64,000 bases of DNA from Quercus robur (GCF_932294415.1 NC_065542.1:54866406-54930405), one strand, 5' to 3'. Counted from the first letter of the stretch, positions 12,045 through 24,622 are shown. Program-made: numbers and translations. The notes: a model not told the origin generated them from the letters alone.

Positions 12045-12214
12045 ATCTTAATATGACCTATTGTATGATTGGAGCAAAATAACGATAGTGTAAATGGTAT
12101 GTCCATATAAAAGTGATGTTACAATCACAATTTGCTATTTACAAAATATATTAAACCTTGTGGTCTTTTCCTTCTTAATATAAAAAGTATATCATTGCTT
12201 CAAACATTTTTTTT

Positions 12215-14420
12215 CCCCCTTAAGTAGTCAAGTCAACCGACCAGCCTTCATGGCTTGATTCCTATTAAATTGCGTTCAGCTTGAGCTTTCAACACTACAA
12301 AGGTTTGTGACATAATATCATCGCTGATTAGAATGAATCTCCCATTATCCATACTAAAAAAGAAATCAAATAACAGATAGTACCAATGTCAGTATACTTG
12401 TCTAAAGAAGTAAAAGCCTTTTCTTAAAGTAACCACATCAGTATGTCTAAAAGATTCCGTCTATTTCAGACAAAAAACTTATTTTTTCTATTTTATACCA
12501 TCATTTTTACAAAACCCCCACATCATTTTATCTATTATACACACTTTTTTTATTAGAATAATATTTCTCCTCCCTTTTTTTATTATTTCCCACCTACCCC
12601 CACCTAACCCCCCTTCTTTTTTCTCTAAGTCAAATACACTCCATTCTTCATTTCTTATCTCTATCTCCGCCTCTCTTTCTTCTCCTCTCTTTTTTTTTTT
12701 TTTTTTTTTTGAGAATCTTTTTCTTTCCTCTTCTTCTTTTACAATTTGAGTTTTATGCTTTTATTATAGATGATGATTTTGGGTTGGGTTTGATTAAGGA
12801 CAGTGATTTTGGGCGGAGAAAGCAAAATATCGGTTTGGGTTTTTCTTCCTCTTCTTCAACATCTTCTTTCTTTCTTTCTTTCTTCTTCTTCTCCTTCTTC
12901 TTTTTTCAATTTTGATTTGATTATTTATATGAATTTGTATATGGGTTTGATGAATTTGGATCTAGATTTAGAAAGATTTTGATGATTTTGTGGTGTGTCC
13001 GTGATGATTTTGGGATGGGTTTTCCGGTGGGTTTGGACTGTTTTGGGTTGGGTTTACTGGTAGGTTTGTCTTGATTTTGAGTTGGATTTTCTATTTGCTT
13101 TTTCGTTGATTTTGGGTTAATTTTCTGTTGATTTTAGGTTAATTTTTTGTGCTAAGTTACGGTGTTTGGTGGTAGCGCTGGGTTTGGTGGTTGGGTGGTT
13201 ATTTTCTTCTTCCTTCTTCTTATTCTAGCGCGCTAGGTTGTTGTAAATGTTGGGGAAGAGAAGTAGTTTGACAGAGGAGAGAGAAAAAAGAATAAAAAAG
13301 TGATTTACATGATGAACAGTAACCGTGCATATATGCACAGTTACTGTTCATTTACACAGTCATGGTGTATATTTGCACATTTTTACAAAGACTGATATGG
13401 GCGTTTTTTTGGGTTAGAATGTGTAAAATTGGTACTTTTTTCTATTTTAGAAGATTATAGAAGAGCTGATGGGGTTGCTCTTACCAACTTTCTCCTTCAT
13501 GCAATCAATGTGGTGAAGGTTTGGAAATATCTATTCAAGGTAGATTGTACAATACTTTCACGTGATTACATAATTAGCATGCATTATTATTATTATTATT
13601 ATTATTTGGAGAAACAATTGGCATGCCTTTGACAGCAAACAGAAGAAAAATACAAACTACATCACAGTACATTTAGCATGGTCCATTCCAATAGATTTGA
13701 AGTACACTAATTAGATTACAGAGGGAGAAGTATAAAGTTCATAATCAATGACAATGCTTTCCTTGCGTCCTATCAATTCAATCATCCTTGCTAGCAACAC
13801 TGATAAATGCTTTGATTTCAGTCCTCCCTATTGCAAACCAGCAGAAAACCATCAACACAAGTTATTAGACAAAAGTGGGTCTAGAAATGGACTTACATCT
13901 AATTACAAAGATTGTATTAGAAAAATGCATATTGACTCAGCCAGAACCACTTCATCTTCTTAAGTAAAGTGACATACATATGAAATCAACCAATGGTAAG
14001 TCCAAGACCATGCATGTAGGATACTATGCAGACTTCGGAAAATTTGATCAAGAAGAAAGTTAAACATAGAAAATACATCAATTTGGTTATAATAAATATT
14101 TGATAACTGTTAAAAGTATTATCCTTCAAAATTTTGGAAAAAAAAAAGTATACATATTTAAGATTATACATAACATATATAATCTTAAATATGCTAGGCC
14201 ATCTGCAGAAGCCCAACGGATGGTCCTAATATGGTGGGGCTAATGAAAGAAGAATATAGGCAGTTTCAGTTTGTGGCATGTCACAAAGAAGGGCTGTAAT
14301 GCTAGTATTCTAATTATTTCTGTTATAAAAAAAAAAGAGGTAGCTAAGGGGAATGACCCTGCCCCTGAAAACAAAACAAAAAAATCACGATATGGATCGC
14401 TGTGTAAAATCAAAAGTTCA
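12215..14420. repeat. Tandem duplication, right copy (partner 8160-9985)
   Basis: Right member of the direct duplication. Homology resumes on either side of the Harbinger insertion (12427-13480) exactly where the left copy reads ttttcttaccaac. It lacks the hAT of the left copy. An ATT microsatellite is at 13583-13607. No coding sequence recognised. Confidence 0.9.
12427..13480. mobile_element. PIF/Harbinger-like element, 1054 bp, non-autonomous
   Basis: The insertion is flanked by TTA on both sides (12424-12426, 13481-13483), the 3-bp target typical of PIF/Harbinger. The ends are inverted: aagtaaccacatcag at the left and, read on the minus strand, gagcaaccccatcag at the right. The duplicate at about 8372-8380 preserves the empty site. 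Inner subterminal sequence is partly inverted as well (the ttttacaaa stretches). No transposase or Myb-like ORF is visible. Confidence 0.88.
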
Positions 14421-14551
14421 AAGTAGCACGGCACACAAATTCAAATAATAAATATAGCTAACAAGCACAGAAACATAGATCTACAACTAGAAGCAACTAA
14501 TATAGTTCACAAAAAATAAAAACAGAACAGCTTTTTAAATTTTAAAATAGC

Positions 14552-17471
14552 TGTTAGAGATATATATTAGACATATTAGCCCAATGTAATAGGCCCAAGC
14601 CCAGTCCTGCTTGTACTAGTAGTCTAGGGTTTAGTCGTCTATATATACTCATGTTATGGCTCATTGTAACACAGGTTATTGTACTACACTCTTATACACA
14701 ATAAAGATGTAGCCCTTTAAGGGATTCCTCCGTGGATGAAAGCCGTCAAGGCTGAACCACGTAACCCTCGTGTTCTTAATGTTCCTATTATATGCTTCCC
14801 CTTCCGCATCCACTCTAACATACACAATATGATATAACACATCGCGTTGCTAATATTCATCATGGTATCAGAGCCAAACTTCGTTCTTGGCATCAAACAA
14901 ACATCTCTAGCAAGCAAAGAAGATTCTCATGTGCACACCACCATCAAAAGTCACATGCTTGTCGGCTGGATCTAGACTCCACAGCATCTCGCAGCCGCCA
15001 TGGCTCACTGCTGTGTCCAAATCCTCAAGCCCAAGCAATCCGTGTCTCTCCCTATCAGATCTGCACAAATCAAGCCTCGCCTGACGAAGCCAACACCACA
15101 AACGTGCTCCACGGCATATCGCGACCAAAACCTAGAAACCCGACCTCCAACGGCAGCCGCACGCGCCACCACGCGCGACCAATGGCTCCTGGAACTCTCA
15201 CACGCGCCGTCGAAGATTCTCAACTCCCAGGCTAGATCTCAGTCACACGCGCCGCCAATACGGCCTTTTCATCCACCGATCTACTTGACCTGAGAATCTG
15301 GTGGTCATACGACTCTTCACGCGCCACCACGCGCTAGCGCAGTTTCTAGCGACTTCTCCACGCGCCGCCGTCGATTTCACAGGGTCAGATTCTCCTATGG
15401 TTACACGCGCCGCCATGACGGCCTCGTAGCTCGCCGATCTGCCAAACCACCGAAGTCCGAGCATCAATCTCCCTTGCACGCGCCTCCACGCGCCTTCGGA
15501 AAATCCAGACACGCGCCGGTGGAATAGAACACGTGCCGAAGAGCTGCTGCTAATGACGTGTGATGTCACCGGATGACGTCACCTATCCACGTCAGCATGC
15601 CACGCACGCCCTAGTCCACGTCATCAGCGACATGTCATCAGCCACGTCAGCAGTGTCGTCTCGTCAGCACCACGTCGTTGACCCAGACCACCCGGATCTG
15701 ACCCGTGAGCACTTTGACTGTTGACTTTGACTCTGGACCAGTTGACTTTGACTTTTTGCGTTGACCTTTGACCAAAAGTCAAAATTTTCAAAATGGCCTA
15801 TCTTGCTCAGATTTCGCGTAGATTCCGATTTTGGGCTCCGTTTCTGCATTTGAGACTCCGAAATTAGTCAATTGGCACATTCTTCATTATGGTTTCTTTA
15901 AAGACATTCTTCAAGACATCTCCAAGTGATCTTCTCATACTTATCCAACCTCAAGCCTTCATCGAGCTTCCGCCTTAAGTTTGAGGGAGGGTGTTAGAGA
16001 TATATATTAGACATATTAGCCCAATGTAATAGGCCCAAGCCCAGTACTGCTTGTACTAGTAGTCTAGGGTTTAGTCGTCTATATATACTCATGTTATGGC
16101 TCATTGTAACACAGGTTATTGTACTACACTCTTACACAATAAAGATGTAGCCCTTAAGGGATTTCTCCGTGGATGTAGGCCGTAAGGCTGAACCACGTAA
16201 CCCTCGTGTTCTCAGTGTTCCTCTTCTATACTTCCTCTTCCGCATCAACATGGTATAACACATCATGCTGCTAATATTACTAATATATTCCTCAAACAAA
16301 TATCTCTACACAACAAAGAAGATTCCCACATGCACACCACCATCATAAGTCACACATGCTTGTCAGCGGGATCTAGATTCCACAGCATCTCGCAGCCGCC
16401 ACGGCTCACTGCTGTGTCCAAGATCCACAAACTCAAGCAAACCGTGACTTAACTTATCAGATCTGCGCAAATCCAAGCCTCGCCTTACGAAACCAACCAC
16501 AGACGTGTTCCAAGATCTCTCGCGACCAAAACCCAGAAATCCGGTCACCCAAAGACTTGCCACGCGCCTCCACGCGCTGCAGAAGCCTCCGGAAAATTCC
16601 CACGCGCCGTCTCAGATTCATCAATCTCCCTTGCACGCGTTTCCACGCGCCTTCGGAAGTTCCAGACACGCGCCGGTGGAATAGAACACGCGCCAAAGAG
16701 CTGTTGCTAATGACGTGTGACATCACCGGATGACGTCACCTATCCACGTTAGCATGCCACGTACGCCCTAGTCCACGTCATCAAAGACACGTCATCAGCC
16801 ACGTCAGCAGTGTCGTCTCGTCAGCACCACGTCGTTGACCCGGACCGACCTGACCCAGACCACCCGGATCTGACCCGTGAGCACTTTGACTGTTGACTTT
16901 GACTCCGGACCAGTTGACTTTGACTTTTTGCGTTGACCTTTGACCAAAAGTCAAAATTTCCAAAAGGTCCTATCTTGCTCAGTTTTTCGCGTAGATTCCA
17001 ATTTTGGCCTCCGTTTCTTCATTTGAAGCTCCAAAATTGGACAATTGGCACATTTTTCATTGTGGTTTCTTCAAAGGCATTATTTATGGCATCTCCAAGT
17101 GATCTTCTCATACTTATCCAACCTCAAGCCTTCATCGAGCTTCCGCCTTGAGTTTGAGGGAGGGTGTTAGAGATATATATTAGACATATTAGCCCAATGT
17201 AATAGGCCCAAGCCCAGTCCTGCTTGTACTAGTAGTCTAGGGTTTAGTCGCCTATATATACTCATGTTATGACTCATTGTAACACAGGTTATTGTACTAC
17301 ACTCTCATATAATAAAGATGTAGCCCTTAAGAGATTCCTCCGTGGATGTAGGCCGTAAGGCTGAACCACGTAACCCTTGTGTTCTCAGTGTTCCTCCTCT
17401 ATGCTTCCTCTTCCGCATCTACTCTAGCATACACAACATGATATAACACATCGCGTTGATAATATTTAACA
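14552..17471 (+). mobile_element. Copia-type LTR complex with three LTRs (fossil)
   Basis: Three near-identical LTRs (14552-14862, 15992 to about 16287, 17165-17471) alternate with two related internal segments. All LTRs begin TGTTAGAGATATAT. The first is followed by tggtatcagagcc, the initiator-Met tRNA primer site usual in plant copia elements, and a purine-rich tttgagggaggg precedes the second and third. The whole complex is bounded by one 5-bp duplication, atagc (14547-14551 and 17472-17476). The internal segments are short (about 1 kb), show no recognisable polymerase, and are rich in acgcgcc and cacgtca motifs. It is a non-autonomous, broken element. High similarity between LTRs suggests it is not ancient. 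Confidence 0.9.
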
Positions 17472-17654
17472 ATAGCAAAAACAATTAACAACTAAAAAAA
17501 AAAAAGAAAAGACTAGCAGATCAGAGAGGAAACAGGCACCGTACAACAGATCAGTATGAGAACAAGTATTAGGCCTCTGTTTGGTAACTGAGAAATTGCA
17601 ATCCATCTCCTTCTTTCTCGGTGTCAATATCTCTCTCTATCTCAGTCTCAGTCT

Positions 17655-17705
<51 letters not shown>

Positions 17706-17895
17706 ACAGTCCCTCGCCGACTCGCAATCTCTCTCTCTCCCCTGCCGATCCGACAACCCCTAACTCTTTCTCCTTCCCCCTTTCTTTCACCCTCAATTCC
17801 TCAGGTAGGGCTCAATCGTATTGTGATTTTTTGTTTTGTTTTCAGGGGTAGGGAACGACGGTTTTTTCTTTTTTCTTTTTTTCCGTTTTTCTTAA
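17472..17895. other. Noncoding stretch with CT microsatellite
   Basis: No gene. A (CT)n tract occupies about 17630-17706 within a pyrimidine-rich sequence running to 17790. The translated Ser/Leu repeats here are microsatellite artefacts. It could be the former 5' leader of a gene, but no coding continuation is seen. Confidence 0.6.
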
Positions 17896-18263
17896 GGGTA
17901 AACTATATATTTAGTCCCTATCTTTTATAGCATGTTTCAATTTAGTTCCTAACCTTTCAATCGTGTCAATTTAGTCCCTAACCTTTCAGTGTCATGTCAA
18001 TTTAGTCCCTATTGTTATATCTTTGATGAAAATTGGTGACATGTTAAATAGTCAAAATAAAATTTTAGTGTATTGTCATATCAATGAAAGTTAATTTTTT
18101 ATTTTGACCATTAGACGCGTTATCAATTTTCATCCAAAAAATAACAGTAAGGACTAAATTGACACGGTACTAAAAGGTTAGGGACCAAATTGACACAATT
18201 GAAAAGTTAGGAACCAAATTGAAATATGATGTATACGATAGAGACCAAATACATAGTTTACCC
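17896..18263. mobile_element. Mutator-like MITE, 368 bp
   Basis: The terminal inverted repeats are long: the left begins gggtaaactatatatttagtc and the right ends with the reverse complement of gggtaaactatgtatttggtc. The arms continue inward with repeated 'caatttagtccctaacctt' phrases. Flanks read ttttcttaa (17887-17895) and atttcttaa (18264-18272), a 9-bp target duplication with one mismatch. No coding capacity. Confidence 0.85.
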
Positions 18264-18787
18264 ATTTCTTAATTACAAAAAAAAAAAAAAAAAAAAAACC
18301 CAAAACTACGTCATTTTGGTTAGTAAACGGAAAAAGTTAACAAAAGCCTAATGGAATACTTAATTGACAAAACTTGAAACTTAGAAAACTAAAATGACAA
18401 AACTAAAACTTAGAGAACTAAAATGATAAAAGATGAAACTTAAAGGGTCAGTTTTGGATTTTAGCCAAAGTTTTACACTAGTATTCCAATGTTATATTTA
18501 TGAGAAAGTTTAGAGACAAAACTTTAGTATCACAATTTTTGTTACAACTCTGAAGTGGTTGACTAAAGTAGTAGAGAAAAAATAGTGAGTATGTGAAAGT
18601 GATTGTCCAAACTCATAATTGCCAACTTCCAAGCTGTGGTATAAGTTCGAGCAAATAATGTGTTAGTAGAAGAAAGGTATATTTATACATGTAATCTTTT
18701 CCACAAGTGTATAAAATCAGTAGTTTCCACTCAAATAAAAATAAAAATAATTATTTCATATAAATTTATTGACAGAAGACTAGGAAG

Positions 18788-18960
18788 CATAGTTTTAAAA
18801 ATCGGACCGATCGGTGAAATCGGGAATCTGACACCAATTTGGTCTAGTAAAAACCCCTAAAACCGGTATAAAACAGGCCAAAAATTGAAAAAAAAAAAAA
18901 AAAAAATAGAGAACCAAGACCAAAAACAGTTCTTTGGTCGTACTAGTTTTTAAAACCATA
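18788..18960. mobile_element. hAT-type MITE, 173 bp
   Basis: The ends catagttttaaaaat and (reverse complement) tatggttttaaaaac form inverted repeats, with a perfect 8-bp target duplication ctaggaag at 18780-18787 and 18961-18968. An A run lies in the middle. Noncoding. Confidence 0.85.
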
Positions 18961-19089
18961 CTAGGAAGTGAATGACATATCAGTAACTTAAAAAGGAAGA
19001 GCTCAAAAGTCAAAAGTCACAAAGGCAGCAATGCAAGTAGAGGAAAGGTTATTCTACAACTTGTTAAACCATTTCTTTAAGCATGGGAT

Positions 19090-19438
19090 TGTTAGAAATA
19101 TGATAATCATTGTTGTAATCCCTTTAGTTAGTTAGTTGAGATTATGATGAGTTAGTTAAGATATATAACTCATTTAACACATGGATTAATTTAGAGCACA
19201 TGTTGAATTAATTAGCTAATTATCTTATGCCAAGTGGGCCAATAAGATAGGAGCTAATCTATAAATACTAAGTGTAATTCAACGGTAGATGTTGAAGAAT
19301 AAACCAATTAATTGTTTAGTGTATTTCCTCTCTTTTAATATTTTTCTATTGATGGTGACTACCTCAAATTAAGTCAATTCTCCTATATTCTCCTACAATT
19401 CCTATCAATCTCCACTAGGAATCGCTAGGTTCCTAACA
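19090..19438. mobile_element. Solo LTR, copia-like, 349 bp (fossil)
   Basis: Begins TGTTAG and ends CTAACA, the short inverted repeats typical of an LTR, with flanks gggat (19085-19089) and aggat (19439-19443) as a near-perfect 5-bp target duplication. A tataaata promoter-like motif lies inside. The related blocks near 40545 and 56915 lack the insertion, which confirms its ends. A solo LTR arises by recombination between the two LTRs of a full element. Confidence 0.82.
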
Positions 19439-19595
19439 AGGATCAACAGATGTTATTAGTCTTTCAAGATAAAATTCCCGATTACAACTTCTAGTTCTAC
19501 GAGGTCTCACTTCACTATTACAATTTTGCTTATTTCTTTCCCTAATATCAATTATCAATTAACAAAGGAGACCCCAATTATAAGATAAAGAAGCC

Positions 19596-19730
19596 ATGTG
19601 GACACCCCACAACATGTCCCCAAATAAACACTTAAGATTCTCCAAAACTTTCTGGCATAGCTCCAACTAGTACCCTCAGAAAACATTTTACAAAACGACA
19701 TAACTCACAATAAGCTCCTCCTATTCTCTT
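19596..19730 (-). pseudogene. DCL-like helicase exon flank remnant
   Basis: 19600-19730 matches the 5' part of the Dicer-like remnant at 41325-41455 (ctgtccccaaataaac and gcatagctccaa phrases), but the exon body with the helicase motifs is absent here. This is only the exon edge and upstream intron of a decayed copy. It is recognised through its sister at 41.2 kb and not by itself. Confidence 0.45.
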
Positions 19731-21181
19731 GGGAAAAAATGCATTTTATATAAAGGAAAGAAATTGCCAGCAAATCCGAACAAAACTGGCTTGCTTGAGT
19801 TGTGCGTATGTTCTCTAGAAAGAAAACCATATAAAGGCATAAACCCCAGCATTTTCTCACTTGTCCAGTTTGTATGAAAAATATAGGATGAGAAAACAAA
19901 ATTTATATGTTTCAAAGGGAACCTAGAAAGTTAAGAACTCAAGAACTAAGTCTTGCACCACTATTTCAGCCCGTATTAGTAAAGCATTACAATTTTCCAA
20001 ATACAAATATTGGGGATTTGTCAAGTTTCCTTACAGCCATACAGAGAAATAGTCACATACAAGAATAAATTTTGTGCTGAGTACAACAATAAAGATAATC
20101 TGACCAGCAAAAAATAAATAATAATTAAAGATATTCAATTAATAAAAGATAATCCATCAAATACAAATATTTTAAGGATAGAAATAAAATATACTCAACT
20201 AGAGCTCAGTTGCCACAAACACCCAACAAGAATTCTAGACAAAAACTTCAATTTTAAAATCAAATTGTTTAAATGAAACAAAAAATAATGACCTTAAGTT
20301 TCTTATATTAGGATCCCGAAAAACAAAAAGCCCTCCCATAAAAAGAGCCTAATTCAACTGTTACAAACTCAATACAAAATCAAAAAACCAACGAGCAAAA
20401 TTTCCACTGCTTTCTAATAATCCAAACTGAACTAAATCAGCAAAATTCATCATAGCCTCAAAGATTAACAAAAATAAAACTGAACTAATGGTTAACTCAA
20501 TTTTCAGATTTCAAAAGGTTATGCAGTGAAGGGAAAATATGATCAAATGCTCTTTTTTTAATTAGTTAATTTATTTATATAGGCCCTAAGAGAAGGCGAC
20601 CTCTACGGGAAAAAGGGCCCAATGTTTTTCTTTCTGTTTGATTTTATGTTGCAAGCATCTATTGTATTCTTTTATGGAAAATTGTAGTAAGTACTACAAA
20701 GGGAGCAACAAAAGTTCTAAGTTTACCCTCCAACATTATTGAACAAAAATGATGAGCACACAATTAATTTCACATTTCTTCTCACCTGCTAGCAATTTGA
20801 CAATTTCTCCTCCCCAACAAAGTCCAATAACTTCATCTTACGCACTATCCAGCAACTAGACAAAACAAGAATCACAAATTACTGAACTCAAATGGCCCTT
20901 TGTCACAGATTATTAAAAAAAAAAAATGCAAGTATATGTCAATGAATTTAAAGAGAAAAAAAAAATAAAAAAAAAAGCTACAAAGGAGTTCTATAAGAGA
21001 GAGAGAGAAAGATGGTTACTTACACAAAAATCAGAATTATTAGCCTTGCAGATTCATCAAAAAGCTACCACTTTCACTGGGATTCCTCTTGCTCGCAATC
21101 AGAGTTGCCTTGTTCATGTGTGCTTAAATTCCCAAACCAATTTCCCAAACGCGGAACGAATCTTTCAATTAGATTAGGGAG

Positions 21182-21894
21182 TTATATCCTCTTTGGATCA
21201 GGTATGTCTGTGTCATTAGATGTGCCTTGTCCACTAGGTCCAGCTCCATCCCCATTAGATTCATCACAACTTCGCTTAACTTTGGTATCTTTTGCTGAAT
21301 TATCTAAGTCATCCTCATAAGGAGTGATGCTGTAGTTGTTGCCCCTAGCCATTTGTTTGAGATCTTCAATGTCTTGCTCATATATCAAACAGGCCCCGCA
21401 TTTCGTAAACTCCATACCTGGACTGGTAGATTGAAATCCAACCAGAATATGGCTGAATTCATTAGCATTAACTTGATTCAATTCTTTTATCCAATCCTCT
21501 TCGAAATATTGGAAGGGATAATATTCCAGCCAAAGGTGATTTGATTCAACATTACCAAACTCTTCGGTTAAAGAAATGCCCCATGTGGTATATTGATATT
21601 CATTGGCTATAACAAAACACCAAAGCTTATGCGTAAATTTAAAAAATCCCATATATTCAATTTCAAGTTTGTCAAGTGGATGATGCTGGCGAAATACATA
21701 AGCAACACACACAGCAATTCCTATCAATTTGTCATATAATAAATCTGAAGGTACTTGCAGTTTCAATGAAGGCCCCACATTTTGGTGGCTAAACCATTTT
21801 GGAATTTCATCTCCATGCATCTCGAAACCATATGTCCACAGCTTTGGATTACAGTTTCTCTGAAATATACAAATCATGATGATTAGAACTTCAC

Positions 21895-21964
<70 letters not shown>

Positions 21965-24622
21965 CCTAAGTGATATAATGCCATAGCATTGTTAACAACA
22001 AATCACCATAGCCTTGATTGTCAATCAATTTGACACAATTGGTAAGACAAATATCCGATCGAAAATCATCTTCTGGTCTTAATAATAATGTTTCCAGTGA
22101 GGTACACTCCATTGCATAAATATGCTTAATATTTAATGGAAGTTCTGGCAATGATCAAACACCAGTGCAACCACACAAATAAAGTTCTTCCAAACTAGAT
22201 AGTTGAGTGATACTTTTAGGAAGGTAAGCAAAATTATTTCCTATTAGACTTAATTTTAATAAAGACGACAAGTTGCAAAGAACATCAGGAATTGCTTGAA
22301 GATTGCAGTAACTAAGATCCAGTTTGGTCAAAGAGCACAAGCCTGATAAACTATGGACTAACATTCTCATGGGATTTGGACTTCTTCTTGGCATTAAAGG
22401 AAAACTAAGAACTTTATTTGAAGATTTAGGTGATACCATTCACATCCTTTAAAAGGTACTGCTCTAAGATTTTTTAAGTGACCAATGGACGAAGGTAGAC
22501 TTGTTATAGTAGTTCCACCCAAACCTAGCTCCTCCAGGCCTTCAACATTTCCCAAGATCTCTGGCAATTCATCCAATTTTGAGCATCCAGATAAAATGAG
22601 AGATTTTAGAGACGTCAACCTACAACAAGCAATAGGAAGAATTGAAAGGTTTTTGTTGTCTCTTAAATTCAATATAACAAGGCTAGTTAAATGCTCCACA
22701 GATATTGGTAGATCTTTTATTGAAGTCTCATTCAAATAAAGTTTTAACAAACGTGACATATTTCCCACAATCTCTGGAAACTTCTTCAATCTTGAACAAC
22801 CACCAAGATCTAAAATTTCAAGAGCATCCAAGCCAATCTTGTTTGGAAGTCTTTTGAGACATTTGCAACCATTCAGGTCCAATCAAATAAGTTGTTTGAG
22901 ATTTCCAAGAGATGCATGGATATACGACAGTCTTGTACATCCTCGAAGAATCAAATGCTTAAGATTTAGGGCTCCACTGAGGTCTGGGGTCTTAATCAAG
23001 TTTTGAGACTCACTTAGGTCAATGAGTTTTAACTCATCTAAAATCTGTTATAAAATAATATTTAATTAGATAAACTTAAGCCTTAATGAAAACGAAGAAA
23101 ATACACATTTGCAAAAGTGAAAAACTTACCAAAATCCCTTTCCATAATTGTCTAATGCCACTGCAGACCATTCTCAATTCAACAAGTTTGTTTGGTTGAA
23201 AACTAGTTGGGATGTAATTTAAAGGATATCCATGCCAATTTATAACATGTAACTCATTAGAAAGATAGTTGAGACCATGCAGAAGTTGCACATTACATCT
23301 AATGAGGTCTTCTGGAGGTTGCACATCTAAGAATGCTTTCCCAATTTTGAGAAATCTCAAATTTTTCATCTTTGAGAATGCTTCAGCATTCAATTGTTCC
23401 TCTTTATGAACAGGTATTATTAGGGCTATGCCATCAACTACCTCTATTCCCTAATAACAAAAAATAATGAAATTAGAATAATTGGCAATTTCTTAGAAAA
23501 ACTGTAAGAATATATGTATTTCTAAGTTTAGGTTTAGACTAGTCAACTTACACTATTATTATTCAATACATGATGAACATCCTCATAGAACCACAACCTA
23601 CTACGCCCACCACGCTCTTCAGGGGATTCATGAAGAACAATTTCTTGACCCATTTTTTGTAGCAAATCATGCATCCACAAATTTCTATCGTCATCAACAG
23701 TTATGAGAGATTCTTCCATAAGAACACCAATATTGTAGTCCGGATGGTAATGAAAACCTTTTAGTATATCTCTAATGCAATCATTGCTCTCTCCTTTGAA
23801 AATACATGCAATATCTAAAAATAATTTTTGCTGCATATCCGTTAGCCCATTATAACTTATTTAAAGTATATCCAAAATGTTTTCATTAGGTTCTGCTTTT
23901 AGTTTTTGTAAGACATTTTCCCATTCATTAATCTTCTTATCAAACAAAGAAGAACCTAAAACTTTAAGAGCTAAAGGAAGGCCTTTGGTGTAATGCATAA
24001 ATTTCTTAGACAAATCCATAAAGTTTTCTTCAGGACGAGGTTTCTTAAAAGCTCTCCAACTAAAAAGTTGCAAGGCATCATCTTTATTCAACCCCTTAAT
24101 TGTATATATATATATATATATTTATCATTCACACCGCATCTTCTCAACAAATGGCTATCTCTACTAGTTACAATGATTCTACTCTCTAGACCAAACCAAT
24201 CATGCCTCGCAGCTAATGCTTTTAGATGTTCATCTCCATCCACATCATCGAGGACAATCAAAACCTTTTTATTATGTAGTATAGTCCCTATAACATTGAT
24301 TCCTTCATAAAAGTTGCTTTTGTAAAAAAACTAGACCTTGATTTTTAGTTTTTTCTTTAACGTTTGCAATAAAGCTACTAGCTTCAAAATTACCCGAAAT
24401 TCTTTTATAAATTTCTTTTGCAAGAGTCGTTTTGCCCATTCCACCCATCCCTCAAATCCCAACAAAGCGAACATCACCCAACCCTTCACCTAAATATAAA
24501 TCGAACACTTCCTTCACGCAGGGGTCTATTCCAACAAGTTCCTCGCAAACACTTGGAAATTCAAGATTCAACTCACTAAATATCTTTATGAGGATTTCAT
24601 GGATAACTATTGAATCATGCCA
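21182..24622 (-). pseudogene. TNL pseudogene, NB-ARC to C-JID exons
   Basis: Four exons match the intact TNL at 42.4-46.8 kb in order: NB-ARC about 24622-23552, linker 23450-23130, LRR 23044-21966, C-JID 21859-21182. NB-ARC codons include GMGGMGKTT, GLPLALKVLGSSL, KLFLDIACIF and the MHD motif (WMHDLLQ). Damage is clear. The intron 1 acceptor reads ctgg where the intact gene has cagg. A TGA replaces the codon before GMGGMGKTT. About 80 codons covering the region between RNBS-A and kinase 2 are shortened. A TA microsatellite interrupts the frame near 24104-24122. A stop follows ENILDIL. The LRR exon has a frame break near 22420 and a TAG at its last codon. The C-JID exon (MHGDEIPKWFSHQNVG) remains open to its stop. 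The TIR exon lies at 30960-31447 beyond a 5.9-kb Mutator-like insertion. It cannot encode a full receptor, but fragments may be transcribed. Confidence 0.92.
21894..21962. repeat. GA microsatellite in TNL intron 4
   Basis: A (GA)n run directly next to the exon 4 donor of the TNL pseudogene. The intact TNL has a shorter, imperfect GA/GACA run in the same place (43092-43127), so the repeat predates the gene duplication and expanded here. Confidence 0.9.

Larger units (their letters stand above)
18961..21181. repeat. TNL 3'-flank block, copy I
   Basis: Shares recognisable sequence, in the same order, with 40440-42411 and 56740-57900. Matching points are the gcaagtagaggaaaggttattct phrase at 19034, the acaattttgcttatttcttt phrase near 19519, the DCL-like remnant near 19600-19720, and the ggatcccgaaaaacaaaaag phrase near 20311. 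Each of copies I and II lies directly downstream of a TNL gene. Copy I carries a solo LTR that the others lack. No intact gene inside. Confidence 0.8.

Noticed and set aside
15000-15570. Ala/Arg-rich ORFs in both strands within the copia complex
   Set aside because: GC-rich internal segment of a fossil LTR element. Overlapping frames on both strands with no recognisable domain.
17581-17851. Ser/Leu-rich ORFs
   Set aside because: They are translations of a CT microsatellite in two frames.
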